A program made the position numbers and the translations under genes. The notes beneath the pieces are model-generated. The model ran no database searches. It was given only the letters and a program-made list of their open reading frames with translations, and was not told the origin of the DNA. From Triplophysa rosa (lineage: Eukaryota > Chordata > Actinopteri > Cypriniformes > Nemacheilidae): 64,000 nucleotides of DNA. The stretch is taken from contig NC_079898.1 of NCBI RefSeq assembly GCF_024868665.1, forward strand, positions 1,208,894 to 1,272,893, given 5' to 3'. Each line of letters begins with the position of its first letter. Position 1 is the first letter of the stretch. This document shows positions 1 to 57,764 of the stretch, in pieces.

Positions 1-1402
1 ATATTTTCGATCTTCCCATGAGGGCTGCTGCTTTTGCCGCGGCTGCTGACGGGGCGATGGTCTCCTCTTCGATGTCTCTTACGGGGGGCCTCCTGAGTGG
101 GGGGCGCCAGAGCCGGAGGGCGTCGAAGAGGACCAGGGCTGCTGGGAAGCAGACGGTGCTTGGGACTCGACGGCCGAGTCGCGGCGCGGGAGGATATGCT
201 TGATATCCTCTGTCTGCTTCTTTACTGTCGAGAACTGCGGGTCGACAGAATCACCAAACAGCCCCCCCCCTTGCGAGATGGGTGTGTCAAGAAAGCAGAC
301 CTTCTCGGCGTTACTCATCTGTGCAAGTTTCGGCCAGAGGTGTCTCTCATGGACCACAAGTGTGGACATCGCCCGACCCAGGGCCCGCGCGGTCACCTTG
401 GTCGCCCATAGAGCGAGGTCGGTGGCGGCGCGGTGTTCCTGCATAAGTGCTGGGTCGGTCTTACCCTCGTGGAGCTCTCTCAACGCCTTGGCCTGGCAGG
501 AGCCATAGCGTGGAGAGAGGAGGCAGCTTGGCCCGCAGCAATGTAAGTTCTCGACACGAGAGATGCCGAGACCCTACATGCTTTGGACGGGAGTCTAGGT
601 TGAGCCCCCCAAGTGGCCACCGCCTGCGGGCACAAGTGCACCACGGTGGCACACTCCATCTGGGGGACATCGACGTATCCTCTAGCTGCCTCACCCTCGA
701 GGGAAGAGAGGGTGACAGAACTTGTTAGACGTGAACGTGTCGGAGAGGGGGCATTCCAGGTCTTACTAAGTTCCTCATGCACTTCCGGAAAACACGGCAC
801 TGGGGGCGGCCGCGGCTTGATGCTGCGCTCAAGCCCGAGGCACCATGTAACCAACCGTGAGCGCTGGGAGAGGCAGTGCAGTCACTGCAACCCAAAGATC
901 ACTGCGGCGCGGGAAAGCATGGCTGACATTTTGACGTCCGCTTCTTCCTGGGCTCGACCCCCCGAGGGAGGGATCTCCGATGAATCGCTGGAGTCGGATG
1001 GCAGTACTTCACCCCCCGATGCTTCAAGGGACATCTCATCATTATCACACACCATTTCCGAATACGTGGTCCTGGGGAACGGTCAGACGAGCAAGACGAG
1101 GTGCGAATGGTCCGTGAGCCAGTGGCTGGCGGATTAACGCTCACAGTGATCCTCATATCACCCTCGCTGCTTGCCGTAGCGGATGGCAGGGCCGTAGTCC
1201 TGCCGTCACGGAACGGGGAGCAGACGAGGTGGTGGCTGAGTCCCGTGGGAACACAGCCACCCGTGATCAATGTCTGAATCGTCAACCGCCTGCAGTGCGG
1301 GCAGGATGTATCCACAAGGGCTGCCCCAGCGTACTAGAAGCAGACCTCGTGTCTGTCCCCCTCCTCGATGAGTGTGTTGCACCCACGAGAACAGCGGGAC
1401 AT
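1..1402 (-). pseudogene. DIRS ORF1 (gag-like), broken
   Basis: This is the gag-like first reading frame of the antisense DIRS element. The likely start ATG is at 1402 (reverse strand) and opens a Cys-rich segment. The frame is then broken by shifts. One readable piece (854-480) carries FPEVHEELSKTWNAP and GYVDVPQ, and another (483-79) carries MRELHEGKTDPALMQ, ALGRAMSTLVV and FLDTPISQGG, ending in a Pro/Ser-rich tail. The same peptides occur in the copies at 27743, 40062 and 55939, which supports the assignment. In DIRS elements this product is thought to act as a nucleocapsid-like protein. It is not intact here. Confidence 0.75.
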
Positions 1403-1616
1403 GCCACGCTGGAGAAGTTTGCTCTTTTAGAGAAAAAAACTCGAACACTTCTGGCACTGCCGAGACGCCCAGGGGAAGTCGCTGCAGGAAGGTACAGTCC
1501 GCTGCATCACGTCATAAGGTTCCAGCAGTAATTCGGCGTAGAGTTGAAGTCTTGAAGTCGATCAGTGTGAAGGCTCCGAAGAACAAAAGGTGAATGAATG
1601 CAGCACGCCGTCTCCC

Positions 1617-1658
1617 TTTTATACCCGGATATCCGGGGGCGGAGTCCGGCATGCAAAT
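1617..1658 (-). promoter_or_regulatory. DIRS terminal-repeat promoter: TATA box and octamer
   Basis: On the reverse strand a TATA box (TATAAAA, 1623-1617) lies downstream of a perfect octamer ATTTGCAT (1658-1651), with a GC-rich CCGCCCCCGG stretch between them. The same layout occurs in the other DIRS copies. That it drives the element is inference. Confidence 0.5.
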
Positions 1659-1772
1659 TTCATTCGCCAATTTCATTGGCCTTTTCTAAACTAGTCAGAA
1701 GTTGATAGGTTCTCAAGAGCGAACTCCATCTGTCGGCTCGACACAACGTCGAGAGACCGACAGAAAGGGAAC

Positions 1773-2461
1773 CTCAAATTTGAAAGTTTTGTGAAAATGA
1801 TCAATAATGCTCTCAGGGAAGGAGTAAAGTAATTGTAACAGTATTGTCACTTTCATGCAACTGGCTGCAGAACTTCAACTTTTAATAAATCCAACTGAAG
1901 TGAACAAACACACTCAGTGTTTCCCATTCATTACTTTGTCTTTCCTTAGTTTCAAAACAAACCAAAAATATTTTACACTTCTCATAAAACAAAATCTCTA
2001 CGTGTTTTTATGGCGTTGTTTAGGCAAGGCATCTTCCATACGCAGTCAGCACATGCAGGGGCGCGATTTGTAACTATATTTAGCGACTTTTGTTCTGTGC
2101 ATCGCATCAAACCTAGTGACTTTCTGGATAAACCTTAACTTTCATTCAGTGGTTTAAATGTTGCCAATACTACCCCGCGAGCGCATGGTGAAGCGGGACA
2201 TTGAATCGTGAATGAATGAGTACTAAACAGTGTGTCCAAAAACCTGTCACTGTTACTGACTGTTTGCAAATATAGACATGTACACATTTGTAAATATGCA
2301 CGTTGTTGCCCAGACAGAGACTGCGCTGTGTCAGAGAATATATCCAAAATCACCACTCTTTAGAGTGTATGTTGATTCTGTTTAACGGTGTTGTGGTTAT
2401 AAATCAGAACTGTCAACATAAACAAAAAAGAAATGAGAATGGCTTAATTGGCCAAGAAGCT
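1773..2461. other. Intron sequence, nothing recognised
   Basis: This AT-rich sequence lies between the DIRS element and the first visible CFAP36 exon. I see no gene, RNA or clear repeat in it. Confidence 0.5.
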
Positions 2462-2702
2462 CCCTGTTGAAAAAATCAGCATATGCTGGGTTAGGTATAT
2501 TTTGATGCTGGTTTGCTGGTTTGTGCTGGTTTAAGCTGGTCACATGCAGGTTTACACTGGTCATGTGCTGGTTCCTCACCAGCTTAAACCAGCACATGAC
2601 CAGCTAAGGACCAGCACATGACCAGTTTAAACCAACATGTGACCAGCTTAAACCAGTATCAAAACATACCTAACCCAGCATATGCTGTTTTTTTCAACAG
2701 GG
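2462..2702. mobile_element. Foldback MITE (CCCTGTTGAAAAA ends)
   Basis: The element starts with CCCTGTTGAAAAAATCAGC and ends with its near inverse, TTTTTTCAACAGGG. The inside is a long imperfect inverted repeat built from short direct units of the type GCTGGTTTAAGCTGGT and its complement. The whole 241 bp can fold on itself. It carries no coding sequence. The repeated CATGTGCTGG/CCAGCACATG units suggest growth by internal duplication. Confidence 0.75.
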
Positions 2703-2836
2703 CTGTATTACAATACAGAATGTTCAGAGAGTAGAAGCGAGAAACGATTCTGAAGTGGCATGCAAACACTAGTATGTTAAGTAGTGTGTGGGAAACACTG
2801 ACACTGTTCAGTAACCCTGTGTGTTGTGATATTGAG

Positions 2837-49791
<46,955 letters not shown>

Positions 49792-50325
49792 TAATGCTGT
49801 GGAGCTTGACGTTACACAGTTTTGTATAGGATTTCATTTGTATTTTTTTTATCTAAAAATCTTGTATTAGACAGTGGTCTGACATGATCTTCTATGAACA
49901 CCTCAAAAGACTGTTTTGAGAACTTACAGTCAGAGAGGTGTCAAACTCAGTTCCTGGAGGGCCGTTGTCCTGTGGAGTTTAGCTCCAAACCAACTACAAC
50001 ACACCTTCTGTGAAGTTTTGAGGTAATCCTGAAGACCTTGATGAGCTTGTTTTGGTGTGTTTATTTAGGGTTGGAGCTAAACTCTGCAGGACACCGGAGA
50101 CCTCTGCAATAACACCTTTGAAAATGATATTCAATCAAACGGCTTGCACCAGAGCTATTGAATATGATGTTCACCAAAGCATGATCTGTTGTGTTTGTAC
50201 ATACACGGCACTCTTCACTGATGTTGTTTGGCAGGGCAAAAGTGTTCCACTTTTCTTATTCATTATATGCATATTTTGTCATTTCAAGAATCGTTGACAG
50301 AAGTTTTGTGGAAAATTTCAATAAA
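49792..50325 (+). other. cfap36: Probable cfap36 3' UTR with polyadenylation signal
   Basis: The first AATAAA after the stop lies at 50320-50325. If it is used, the 3' UTR is about 540 nt and contains a foldback MITE. The true cleavage site cannot be seen. Confidence 0.5.
49935..50101. mobile_element. Foldback MITE (GTCCTG(C/T)(G/A)GAGTTTAGCTCC type)
   Basis: GTGTCAAACTCAGTTCCTGG, then GTGGAGTTTAGCTCCAAACC, is mirrored by GGGTTGGAGCTAAACTCTGC and AGGAC. This is a common short fish repeat. It lies in the likely 3' UTR. Confidence 0.7.
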
Positions 50326-50327
50326 TT

Positions 50328-50627
50328 AAATTTTTTTTGTCATTGGGAATTGGTTCTTTATCCCAGATATATGTTCAGAACTGGATATTGTGTATGAAAA
50401 CACTAGAACTTCAAAGGGCCTGTTCATCCAAATATCCAAATTCTGTCATCATTTCTGATTTCTATTTTGAGAAATGTGAGTTTGTGTTCATACAGATTTG
50501 GAATGATACGAGAGCACCGGTGAATTATACCTTTAACATTCAAGAAATATATGCAAATTCTGGTAAAGTTTTTTTGATGTTGTCTCTCAGAGGTCAGGAT
50601 ACAAGTGCTTAGAGTCTGTGTGAACAT
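50328..50627. other. Downstream flank, nothing recognised
   Basis: This is 300 bp between the probable end of cfap36 and the DIRS element. A piece near 50410-50560 resembles one arm of a fish MITE (AAATTCTGTCATCATTTCTG). Nothing more can be supported. Confidence 0.4.
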
Positions 50628-51649
50628 CTTGGTTACGTCTGTAACCTCTGTTCCCTGATGGAGGGAACGAGACGTTGTCTCGAACCGACAGATGGGGTTT
50701 GACTTGAGAACCTATCATCTTCTGACTAATTTGAAAAGGCCAATGAAATTGGCGAATGAAATTTTCATGCCGGACTCCACCCCAGATATCTGGGTATAAA
50801 GGGGAGATGGCGTGCTGCATTCATTCACCTTTTGTGCTGAGGAGCCTGAGAGCATCTCTTGACTGCTGCAGCGGGCGGCCGTTGTGGCATGAAGGACACA
50901 ACGTCTTGTTCCCTCCTTCAGTGAACAGAGGTTACAGACGTAACCAAGATGTTGTGTCTCAACGTTGTGTCGAACCAACAGATGGGGTTCCTATCAAAAA
51001 CGCCACGGTGCTGTGTCAGTGCCGCTGACTGGCTTAGGTGTGTCAGACATGATCGCTAGCACGAAATTGTAACCATCCAGTGGAGAGGTAGGGGGTCCCA
51101 GAGCTTTGGAAAGGTGGGAAGCCCCTGCCACCGGCCTTCACAGGCGGAGGCATTGTTTCTCTAACAGCGAGAAGTCACCCGGCACCGTAAGGGCCACTGG
51201 GGAAGCGCTCTTTCCTCACTGAGGAAACGTGCTACGGAGGCCACTTACTACAATAGGGAGGAGTTTAGTGGAGACACCAACATGGTCTCGCCGGCAGGGG
51301 AGAACTCATTGGAGGAATGTTTGGACTGAAGGGAGTACCGCAAGGTCGAGGTCCACCTAGGGGAGGTCATGGGTTACCAAGATGGGAACCAGATCATGAG
51401 GATACATCAGACAGAACCACCCTGCTGGGGGGGTTACTTCGTGTGGGGCACTAGGTCCGGTTAGAGCTATACGCTAGATAATGCAGCTGATACCCAGTCT
51501 GAGGAGGCAGGGCTGCTCCGCCCAGCCCGCCACCAGAAAGTGCTTAGTGATCGATGGAATGCCTATTCTTCGCCCGGTGGGGGAAGAAGGGAGGCGAAAA
51601 TAACACTCTTGACTAATTTAGGAGATGGGAAGGCGCTTTCGCAGGCGTA

Positions 51650-52640
51650 TGCCCTACTGGCCGCCGGTCTCACCTGTTGGCAAGACTGACACCGGTTCCA
51701 CGCGAAGGCTGTAGAACCTCGTGAAGGTATTGGCCGTAGCCCAACCCGCAGCTCTGCAGATGTCTGCCAGAGAGGCGCCCTGCACCAGTGCTCATGAGGA
51801 GGCCTTACCCCGGGTGGAGTGTGCCCTCACTGCCAGCGGGCACGGGCGGCCTGGGATCGTTACGCCGTAGCGATGGCGTCCGCGAACCAGTGCGCCAATC
51901 TCTGTTTGGAGATAGCTCTCCCCTGTTGCTGACCTACAAAACAGACAAAGGGCTGCTCAGAGCTCCTAAAGCTCTGCGTGTGGTCCAAGTAGAGGCGCAG
52001 AGGCCATACTGGACACAACTTGGATGGGGTTGAGTCTTTCTTCCCAGTGGGGAGCACCTGCAAGTTCACCACCTGGTCCCAAAAGGGAGTGGTGGGAACT
52101 TTGGGCACGTAGCCGGGCTGGGATCTCAGGATAGGCGAGCGCCACCAGGAGGGCCGTCTTCATCGTAAGAGAAAGAGCGGCATCTCCTAGGGGCTCGAAA
52201 GGGGACCTCTGGAGGCCCGCCAGGACCGTTAAAGGTCCCAATAGGGTAAGTGGCGCCGCCTTCTTGCGCCCCTTAGGAACCTAATGATCAGGTCGTGCTG
52301 TCCCAGAGACTTTCCAGCGACTGGTTCGTGATGAGCGGCAATGGCAGCTGCATACACTTCAGTGTGGAAGGGGATAGATTACCCTCGAGTCTCTCTTGTA
52401 GGAAGGACAACCCATTCCCGATCGAGCAACTCCGTGGGTCTTCTCCTCGAGAAGAGTACCAGGACGAAAAGAGGCGCCACTTAAGGCGTACAGCCACCTA
52501 GTGGCAGGGGCCCTAGCCTGAGTGATGATCTCAACCACCACCGGGGGGGTTAGGCCACTCAGGATCTCCTCGTTCCGTCCAGGAGCCAGACATGGAATTT
52601 CCAGAGGTCTGGCTCTGATGCCACAACGTGCCCTTCCCCT
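51650..52640 (-). pseudogene. DIRS tyrosine recombinase, antisense copy, broken
   Basis: Pieces on the reverse strand are CLAPGRNEEILSGL, ITQARAPATRWLYAL and MKTALLVALA, then VPKVPTTPFWDQVVNLQVLP, SEQPFVCFVGQQQGRAISKQ and the HSTR box (codons 51821-51810), followed by the GCGCCTCTCTGGCAG/DICRAAGW region near 51760. Frame changes occur around 52360 and 52140. Unlike the copy at 44431, the catalytic His codon CAC is kept here. Confidence 0.82.
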
Positions 52641-52999
52641 GCAAAAGAAGGTCTTCTTCAGGGGAATCGGCCAGGGGGAGCTGTCGTCAGGAGCATTAGC
52701 TCCGAGAACCAAGTGTGGTTGGGCCAGTACGGCGCAACTCGTACCACTTGATGCTCCTCTTCCCTGACCTTGAGGAGCTGTGCAATGAGGCTCACTGGGG
52801 GGAAGGTGTACTTCCGCTTGCCCCGCGGTCAGCTGTGCACTAGGGCATCCGTGCCGAGGGGGGCCTCGGGCAGGGTGTACAGTAGCGGGCAATGGGTGGT
52901 GTCCAGGGAGGTGAACAGGTCTACCTGTGCCCGCCCGAACTGCACCCAGTGAGCTGGACTGCGCGGGGGGTGGAGTCGCCACTCTCCGCGAGGCGTCGA

Positions 53000-53690
53000 C
53001 TGATGAGAGAGCCCGTCGGCTGTCTGGTTCAGGTCACCTGGGATGTGTGTGGCTCGCAGGGACATCGTCAATTGACATCGTGTTGACTCCACAGGAGAAG
53101 GCGTCAGGCGAGTTGTGGTAAATGTTGTGAGCGAATGCCACCCTGATAGTAATATATGCCACGGTAGTTGTGCTGTCCGACCGGACCAGCACGTGCTTGT
53201 CCTGCACGAGAGGTTGCGTCCTCTTCAGTGCAAGCAGCAGCCAACAACTCCAGGCAGTTTATATGCCAACGCAGGTGGGGGCCTTTCGATCGACTCGACA
53301 CTGCGTCCCGTTGCACACGGCACCCCACCCCTGCAGCGAGGCTTCCGTCGTCACCACGATGTGCCTCGAAACCTGCAGAAAGGTCATTAAAGACCAGGGG
53401 GTTAGGGTGCGTCGGCAGAGAGGCGTGATGACTCTACGCTTGCTGCCGGTGTGCCACTCTCTCCAGGGAACCCGACTCTGTAGCCAGTGCTGGAGCGATC
53501 TCATGTGCATCAACCCGAGGGGGATCACCCCCGCCGAGGATGCCATGCCCCAGGAGCCTCTGAAGTAGTTTCAGGTTGACCGCTGGCTGCATGAAAAGGT
53601 TCAAGCAATTCAGCACTAACTGTGCGCGCTCGCCACACTGTCATGGAGACAGAGTCGAGTTCCATACCAAGAAAAAAGATGCTCTGCAGG
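53000..53690 (-). pseudogene. DIRS RNase H region, antisense copy, broken
   Basis: Pieces in different frames include IPLGLMHMRSLQHWLQSRVP, TTEASLQGWGAVCNG (the first Asp block reads TEAS here), HINCLELLAA and RSLRATHIPGDLNQTADGLS-like sequence. The region is shifted several times and inactive. Confidence 0.75.
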
Positions 53691-53719
53691 GGGGAGAGCT
53701 TGCTCTTTCCCCGGTTGAC

Positions 53720-54202
53720 CTATAGCCCCAAACAATCTAGGTGCCTGAGCACCAGGTCCCTGTGTGTACACAAAAGATCTCGCGAGTGTGCCAAGATGAG
53801 CCAGTCGTTGAGATAGTTGAGTACGTGCACGCCCTTCTCCCTGAGAGGAGTGAGGGCGGCTTCCACGACCTTCGTGAAGACTCGTGGGGACGGGTACAGA
53901 CCGAAGGGGAGGATTCTATACTGATATGCCTGCAAGACATGAAAGTACGTGTCCTTTAGGTCGACTGCCATGAACCAATCCTGACATCTGATAGACATCA
54001 GGATGCGCTTCTGCGTCAGCATCCTGAACGGCAGCTTGTGTAGGTGCCTGTTCAGGGTACGCAGATCTAGAATGGGGCGCAACCCCCCGCCTTTCTTGCG
54101 GACGATGAAGTATGGGCTGTAAAACCCACTGAACATCTCGGCTGGTGGGACGAGCTCGATCGCTTCCTTCGCCAGAAGGGTGGCGACCTCGGCCCGAAGC
54201 AC
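53720..54202 (-). pseudogene. DIRS reverse transcriptase, longest intact stretch
   Basis: This 160-codon open frame covers the fingers and palm: EMFSGFYSPYFIVRKKGGGL, RPILDLRTLNRHLHKLPFRM, DWFMAVDLKDTYFHV (first catalytic Asp), YQYRILPFGLYPSPRVFTKV, then HVLNYLNDWLILAHS. The active-site box is YLND (codons 53815-53804) instead of YLDD, so one catalytic Asp is an Asn. A deletion shortens the stretch between FHV and YQYR. It is the clearest RT in the window. Confidence 0.88.
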
Positions 54203-54299
54203 GGGAGCATCCTTGCCTCTGACTGAGGTGGAGAGGATGCCTCGAAACTTGGGCGGGCGTCTGGCGAATTGGATCGCATTCCCTAGCCACCGTGACGGT

Positions 54300-55939
54300 T
54301 TGGGAAGCTCTAGCCAGGCTCTCGGGGACCGAGATGGGGGACTAGGGGTTCAATCTGCTTCATCAACCCCCCGGCGGTTGGTTCGATTGCTGGCAGTGTG
54401 GATCCCTCCGGGGAGGAGATCGGCTCTGCTGACTTACCTGCCCGGCGATAATGCGGCTCAGCGCACCGTCGAACTGAGAGTGCTGAGGGCTGCTGGAGTG
54501 TATGCCCGATATTGCGTCTCGCCTTGAGGGTCCTCTGGAGGGTGAGAGCCCCCGAAGGGGCCCAGCAGGTGCTGGGACGGGGAAAGAACCGTCCCAGACT
54601 AACCAACCAGCAATGGAATGGCTGGGGTCGGGCCCAATGTGGTCTCTATCTCCCTGGGATTGTCCCGTTAGGGCTGCTCTGCGGTGGCTGGTGACGGGAC
54701 GGGGGTCTCCTCCTCTACGTCTTCTCCCGGGGGGCCGCCTGGGTAGGGGGCGCCGGAGCCGGGTTTGGTATCGAAGAGGGCCGGGGCTGCTGGGGAGCAG
54801 ACTCCGCACGGGACTTCGACGGCCGGGTCGTGGCGGGCAATTCCCCGGGGGGTAGGTCTGCTTCTTCACTGCCGAGAACTCTCGACAGTATCACCAATCA
54901 GCCTCCCCTTGCGAGTTGGCACATCGAGAAAGCAAAGTTCCTCAGGGTCACACATCTGCACAAGGTTGAGCCAGAGGTGTCTCTCCTGGGCCACTAGTGT
55001 GTACATCGTCCGACCCAGGGCCCGCGCTATCATCTTGGTCGCCCGTAGGGTGAGGTCGGTGGTGGCGCGGAGTTCCTACACAAGCCCTCGGGTTGGTCTT
55101 ACCCTCGAGGAGCTCTTTAACGCCTCGGCCTGCAGTATGGCCATGGCACACAGAGCGGAGGCAGCTTGGCCCGTGGCAGTGTAAACCCTTGACACCAGAG
55201 ATGCCGAAAGCTTACTTGCCTCGGGCGGGAGCCAGAGTCGATCTCTCCAGGTATCCACCATCTACGGGCATAAAGCACCGCGACTGCACGCTCCACCTGG
55301 GGCATGTCGACATAGCCCCTAGCTGCCCCCCCCTCTAGGGAAGTAAGAACGACGAAGCTAGTTTGATGGGAACTCGCCGAAAGGGGGGTGTTCCAGGTCT
55401 TACTAAGCTTCCTCATGCATTTCCGGGAAAAAAATGGTACCGGGGCCGAGCGCGGCTTGGAGTCGCGCTCAGACCCGAGGCACCAAATTTCCACCCGCGA
55501 GCGCTGGGGAAGGCGGTGCGGTGCACTGCCACCCAATGCCCGCGGTGGCCCGGGAAGCATGGCTGAGATCTCGACGGCCGCCTCTTCCTAGGCTTGACCT
55601 CCCAAGGGAGGGAGCTCCAGAAATCGATGGGGTCGGACGTCAGTGGGTCGCCCTCCGGTGATGCCTTCGACCTCTCATATTCATCATGCACCGTTTATGA
55701 ATACGTGGCTGAGGAAGCCCGAAGCCGCTGCTATCACGGGACGGGAAGCAGACGAGGTGGTGGCTGGGTCCATAAGAACACAGCCACCCATGACCGCAAT
55801 GTCTGGATCGTCATCCACCCGCAGTGCGGGCAGGACATATCCACGAACATTGCCTCAGCATGCCGAAGCACTTGAGGCAGACGTCGTGTTCATCCCCCTC
55901 CTCTATGAGAGTGTGGCACCCATGAGAACAGCGGGACAT
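54300..55939 (-). pseudogene. DIRS ORF1 (gag-like), antisense copy, broken
   Basis: The likely start ATG is at 55939, giving a Cys-rich head (MSRCSHGCHTLIEEGDEHDV-like in the same frame). Later pieces include RKCMRKLSKTWNTPL, GGAARGYVDMPQVERAVAVL and SASLVSRVYTATGQAASALC in shifted frames, followed by a Pro/Arg-rich part near 54720-54870. It corresponds to the gag-like regions of the other copies. Confidence 0.72.
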
Positions 55940-56114
55940 GCCACGCTGGAGAAATTTGCTCTTTTAGAAAATAAACACCTCTGGAACTGCCGAGACGCCC
56001 AGGGACAATCCGCTGCACCACGTCGTAACGATCCAGCAATTTGAGCGAATCTTGTCATCAGATGCGAAGGCTCCGAAGAACAAAATGTGAATGAATGCAG
56101 CACACCGTCTCCGC

Positions 56115-56146
56115 TTTATATCCGGGGCGGAGTCCGGCATGCAAAT
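56115..56146 (-). promoter_or_regulatory. DIRS promoter remnant with octamer
   Basis: On the reverse strand the octamer ATTTGCAT (56146-56139) is kept, while the TATA box is weakened to TATAAA followed by GCGG (56120-56115). The mirror copy at the left end has lost the octamer (ATTTTCAT near 50760). Confidence 0.45.
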
Positions 56147-56262
56147 TTCATTCGCCAATTTCATTGACCTTTTCAAAATTAGTCAGAAGATGATAGGTTC
56201 TCAAGTCAAACCCCATCTGTCGGTTCGACACAACGTTGAGAGACCGAGAGAAAGGGAACCAG

Positions 56263-56789
56263 AAGTTGTTTTTGACTTCAGGATTATGACATAGGGCCAT
56301 TCAACATTCGAATTCACATGGAAATGTCACAAAATGATGCACTTCACGTGAACTTGCGGTTTGTGCATATGCTCACCAAGTTCGTAAGATGTGTCATTTT
56401 AGCGATCAGAAGTGTGCTTGGAAATTCTTGCGAACAACCATTCAGAGAATGTATGTGACACGTTTTGTGGATGTCAGACATAAAATAAAAAATTCTATCA
56501 TGTTTTGCTATGTTATGATAAGATTTAAAATAATTTCTTACTATAAGTTATTTCTTATTAGTTTCTCATGAAGCCCATTATTCAGTCATAACATTTAATG
56601 CGATGAATTTTATGTTCACAACTCTCCACACACACTTAAGGTATAATAAATGCTACAGAGAGTTTTTGTATTTGGTTGTTTCTGGGAATCACACATCTTC
56701 TGTATTATAGAGAAATATTAAATAATAAGATATAAGTATACTAATAACACAAAGCACGTTAAGGAAGACAGAACTTTTAACCCTCATAT
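56263..56789. other. Intergenic sequence, nothing recognised
   Basis: AT-rich flank right of the DIRS element. Confidence 0.45.
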
Positions 56790-57375
56790 GGTCCTCGTTT
56801 CCTGTTTACACTACTGGTATTTGGGGTCAATATGACCCCAACAATTGAAGAAGTAATTGTAAAAAATACATTTTTAATCATAAAAATAATATATCGTTTT
56901 CTGTTTACATCTCATCTGTACAGAATACATTAATGCAGTGTTTTGGTAGACATGAATTACTTTTGTGCTTATTTACCACTAAATTCCTCAACTATACCAT
57001 TAGCTTGAATGTGAAATATTCAATTTTCATGAAAAAATCACTTAAACGATTATCCAAATTTAATTCAAGTGATTTCTGGATATTGATCTAGGTCTTCGGT
57101 GTAGAATTCTGCCATCTGCTGGTTAGAGATAAACCTAAAAGGCTTACAGTAAAAACAAATTTTGACCAGCAGAGGGCCATAGCGAGCCTTCATTTGACTG
57201 GATGTGGCCAACTGTATCACAACTTTTATGATGCATTTTGTGAATTTATGTATATATAAACATTAGAAAAGAGAGTAAAAAGAAATATTCTTTTAAATAG
57301 TCAAAGTTTTGTAGTTTTTGATGCATTTCAAAATGTCAGGTTTGTAACTTGTGCGGCTGAAGAACCTCCCTGGCC

Positions 57376-57437
<62 letters not shown>

Positions 57438-57575
57438 GCGTGCGTGTGTGAACATGTCTTTTCTAAATTGCATTTGCGCTCTAGTACCAGGTCTTCATTT
57501 CTGTATGAATTTTTTCTGTATGTCAGATTTATTTTACAAATGAAAATTGTATCATATTGACCCCAAATACCAGAT
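56790..57575. mobile_element. Possible TIR element with TGGTATTTGGGGTCAATAT arms
   Basis: CTGGTATTTGGGGTCAATAT (about 56815) is matched by its inverse ATATTGACCCCAAATACCAG (about 57555). TTAACCCTCATATGG precedes the left arm, which recalls piggyBac-like ends, but no matching right terminus with TTAA is present. It contains a long GT microsatellite. No transposase is seen. Confidence 0.45.
57379..57433. repeat. (GT)n microsatellite
   Basis: About 27 GT units. Open frames over it are artefacts. Confidence 0.95.
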
Positions 57576-57764
57576 TTTGACTTTACTGATTCACATGTTT
57601 GGCCAATCTCTACAACTACAAATTCCACTCTCACAGGCGCTCAGATGTTTTGCACCAGAAATACCTTCATACTCAGGACACAGACAGATTGAGTCAAACA
57701 GGTTACTTTATTAACAGCAGAGGTATCAAACAACAGCAGGTAAATATATCAAATAGAGTCTTTG

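Larger units (their letters stand above)
1..1772 (-). mobile_element. DIRS-like retrotransposon, antisense, 5' part only
   Basis: This is the 5' end of a DIRS-like (tyrosine-recombinase) retrotransposon reading right to left and cut by the window edge. The terminal repeat at about 1730-1772 holds the motif CTGTCGG(C/T)TCGACACAACG followed by GAGAGACCGACAG, shared by the three other DIRS-like copies in the window (27387, 39705, 50628). Inside it come a TATA and octamer promoter segment and then a gag-like region whose peptides match those of the other copies. The reverse transcriptase, RNase H and recombinase parts would lie left of base 1. The family call rests on the terminal repeat and on the reverse transcriptase and recombinase of the sister copies. 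Confidence 0.85.
50628..56262 (-). mobile_element. DIRS-like retrotransposon, full length, antisense
   Basis: This complete copy of about 5.6 kb reads right to left. The right edge (about 56215-56262) carries CTGTCGGTTCGACACAACG and then GAGAGACCGAGAG. The left edge (50628-51000) carries the inverted and internal complementary repeats (TCTGTTCCCTGATGGAGGGA, GAACCGACAGATGGGGTT, and two further near copies). The order on the reverse strand is gag, RT, RNase H, tyrosine recombinase. It is divergent from the pair at 27387/39705 but clearly the same family. It lies downstream of cfap36. Confidence 0.92.

Noticed and set aside
2774..2836. Upstream extension of the open frame of the first CFAP36 exon
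   Set aside because: The residues (NPVCCDIE) do not resemble CFAP36 and an AG precedes the conserved VERLLE, so I treat this part as intron.
57351..57560. Cys-Val run frame and its reverse Thr-His frame
   Set aside because: They come from translation of a GT microsatellite.
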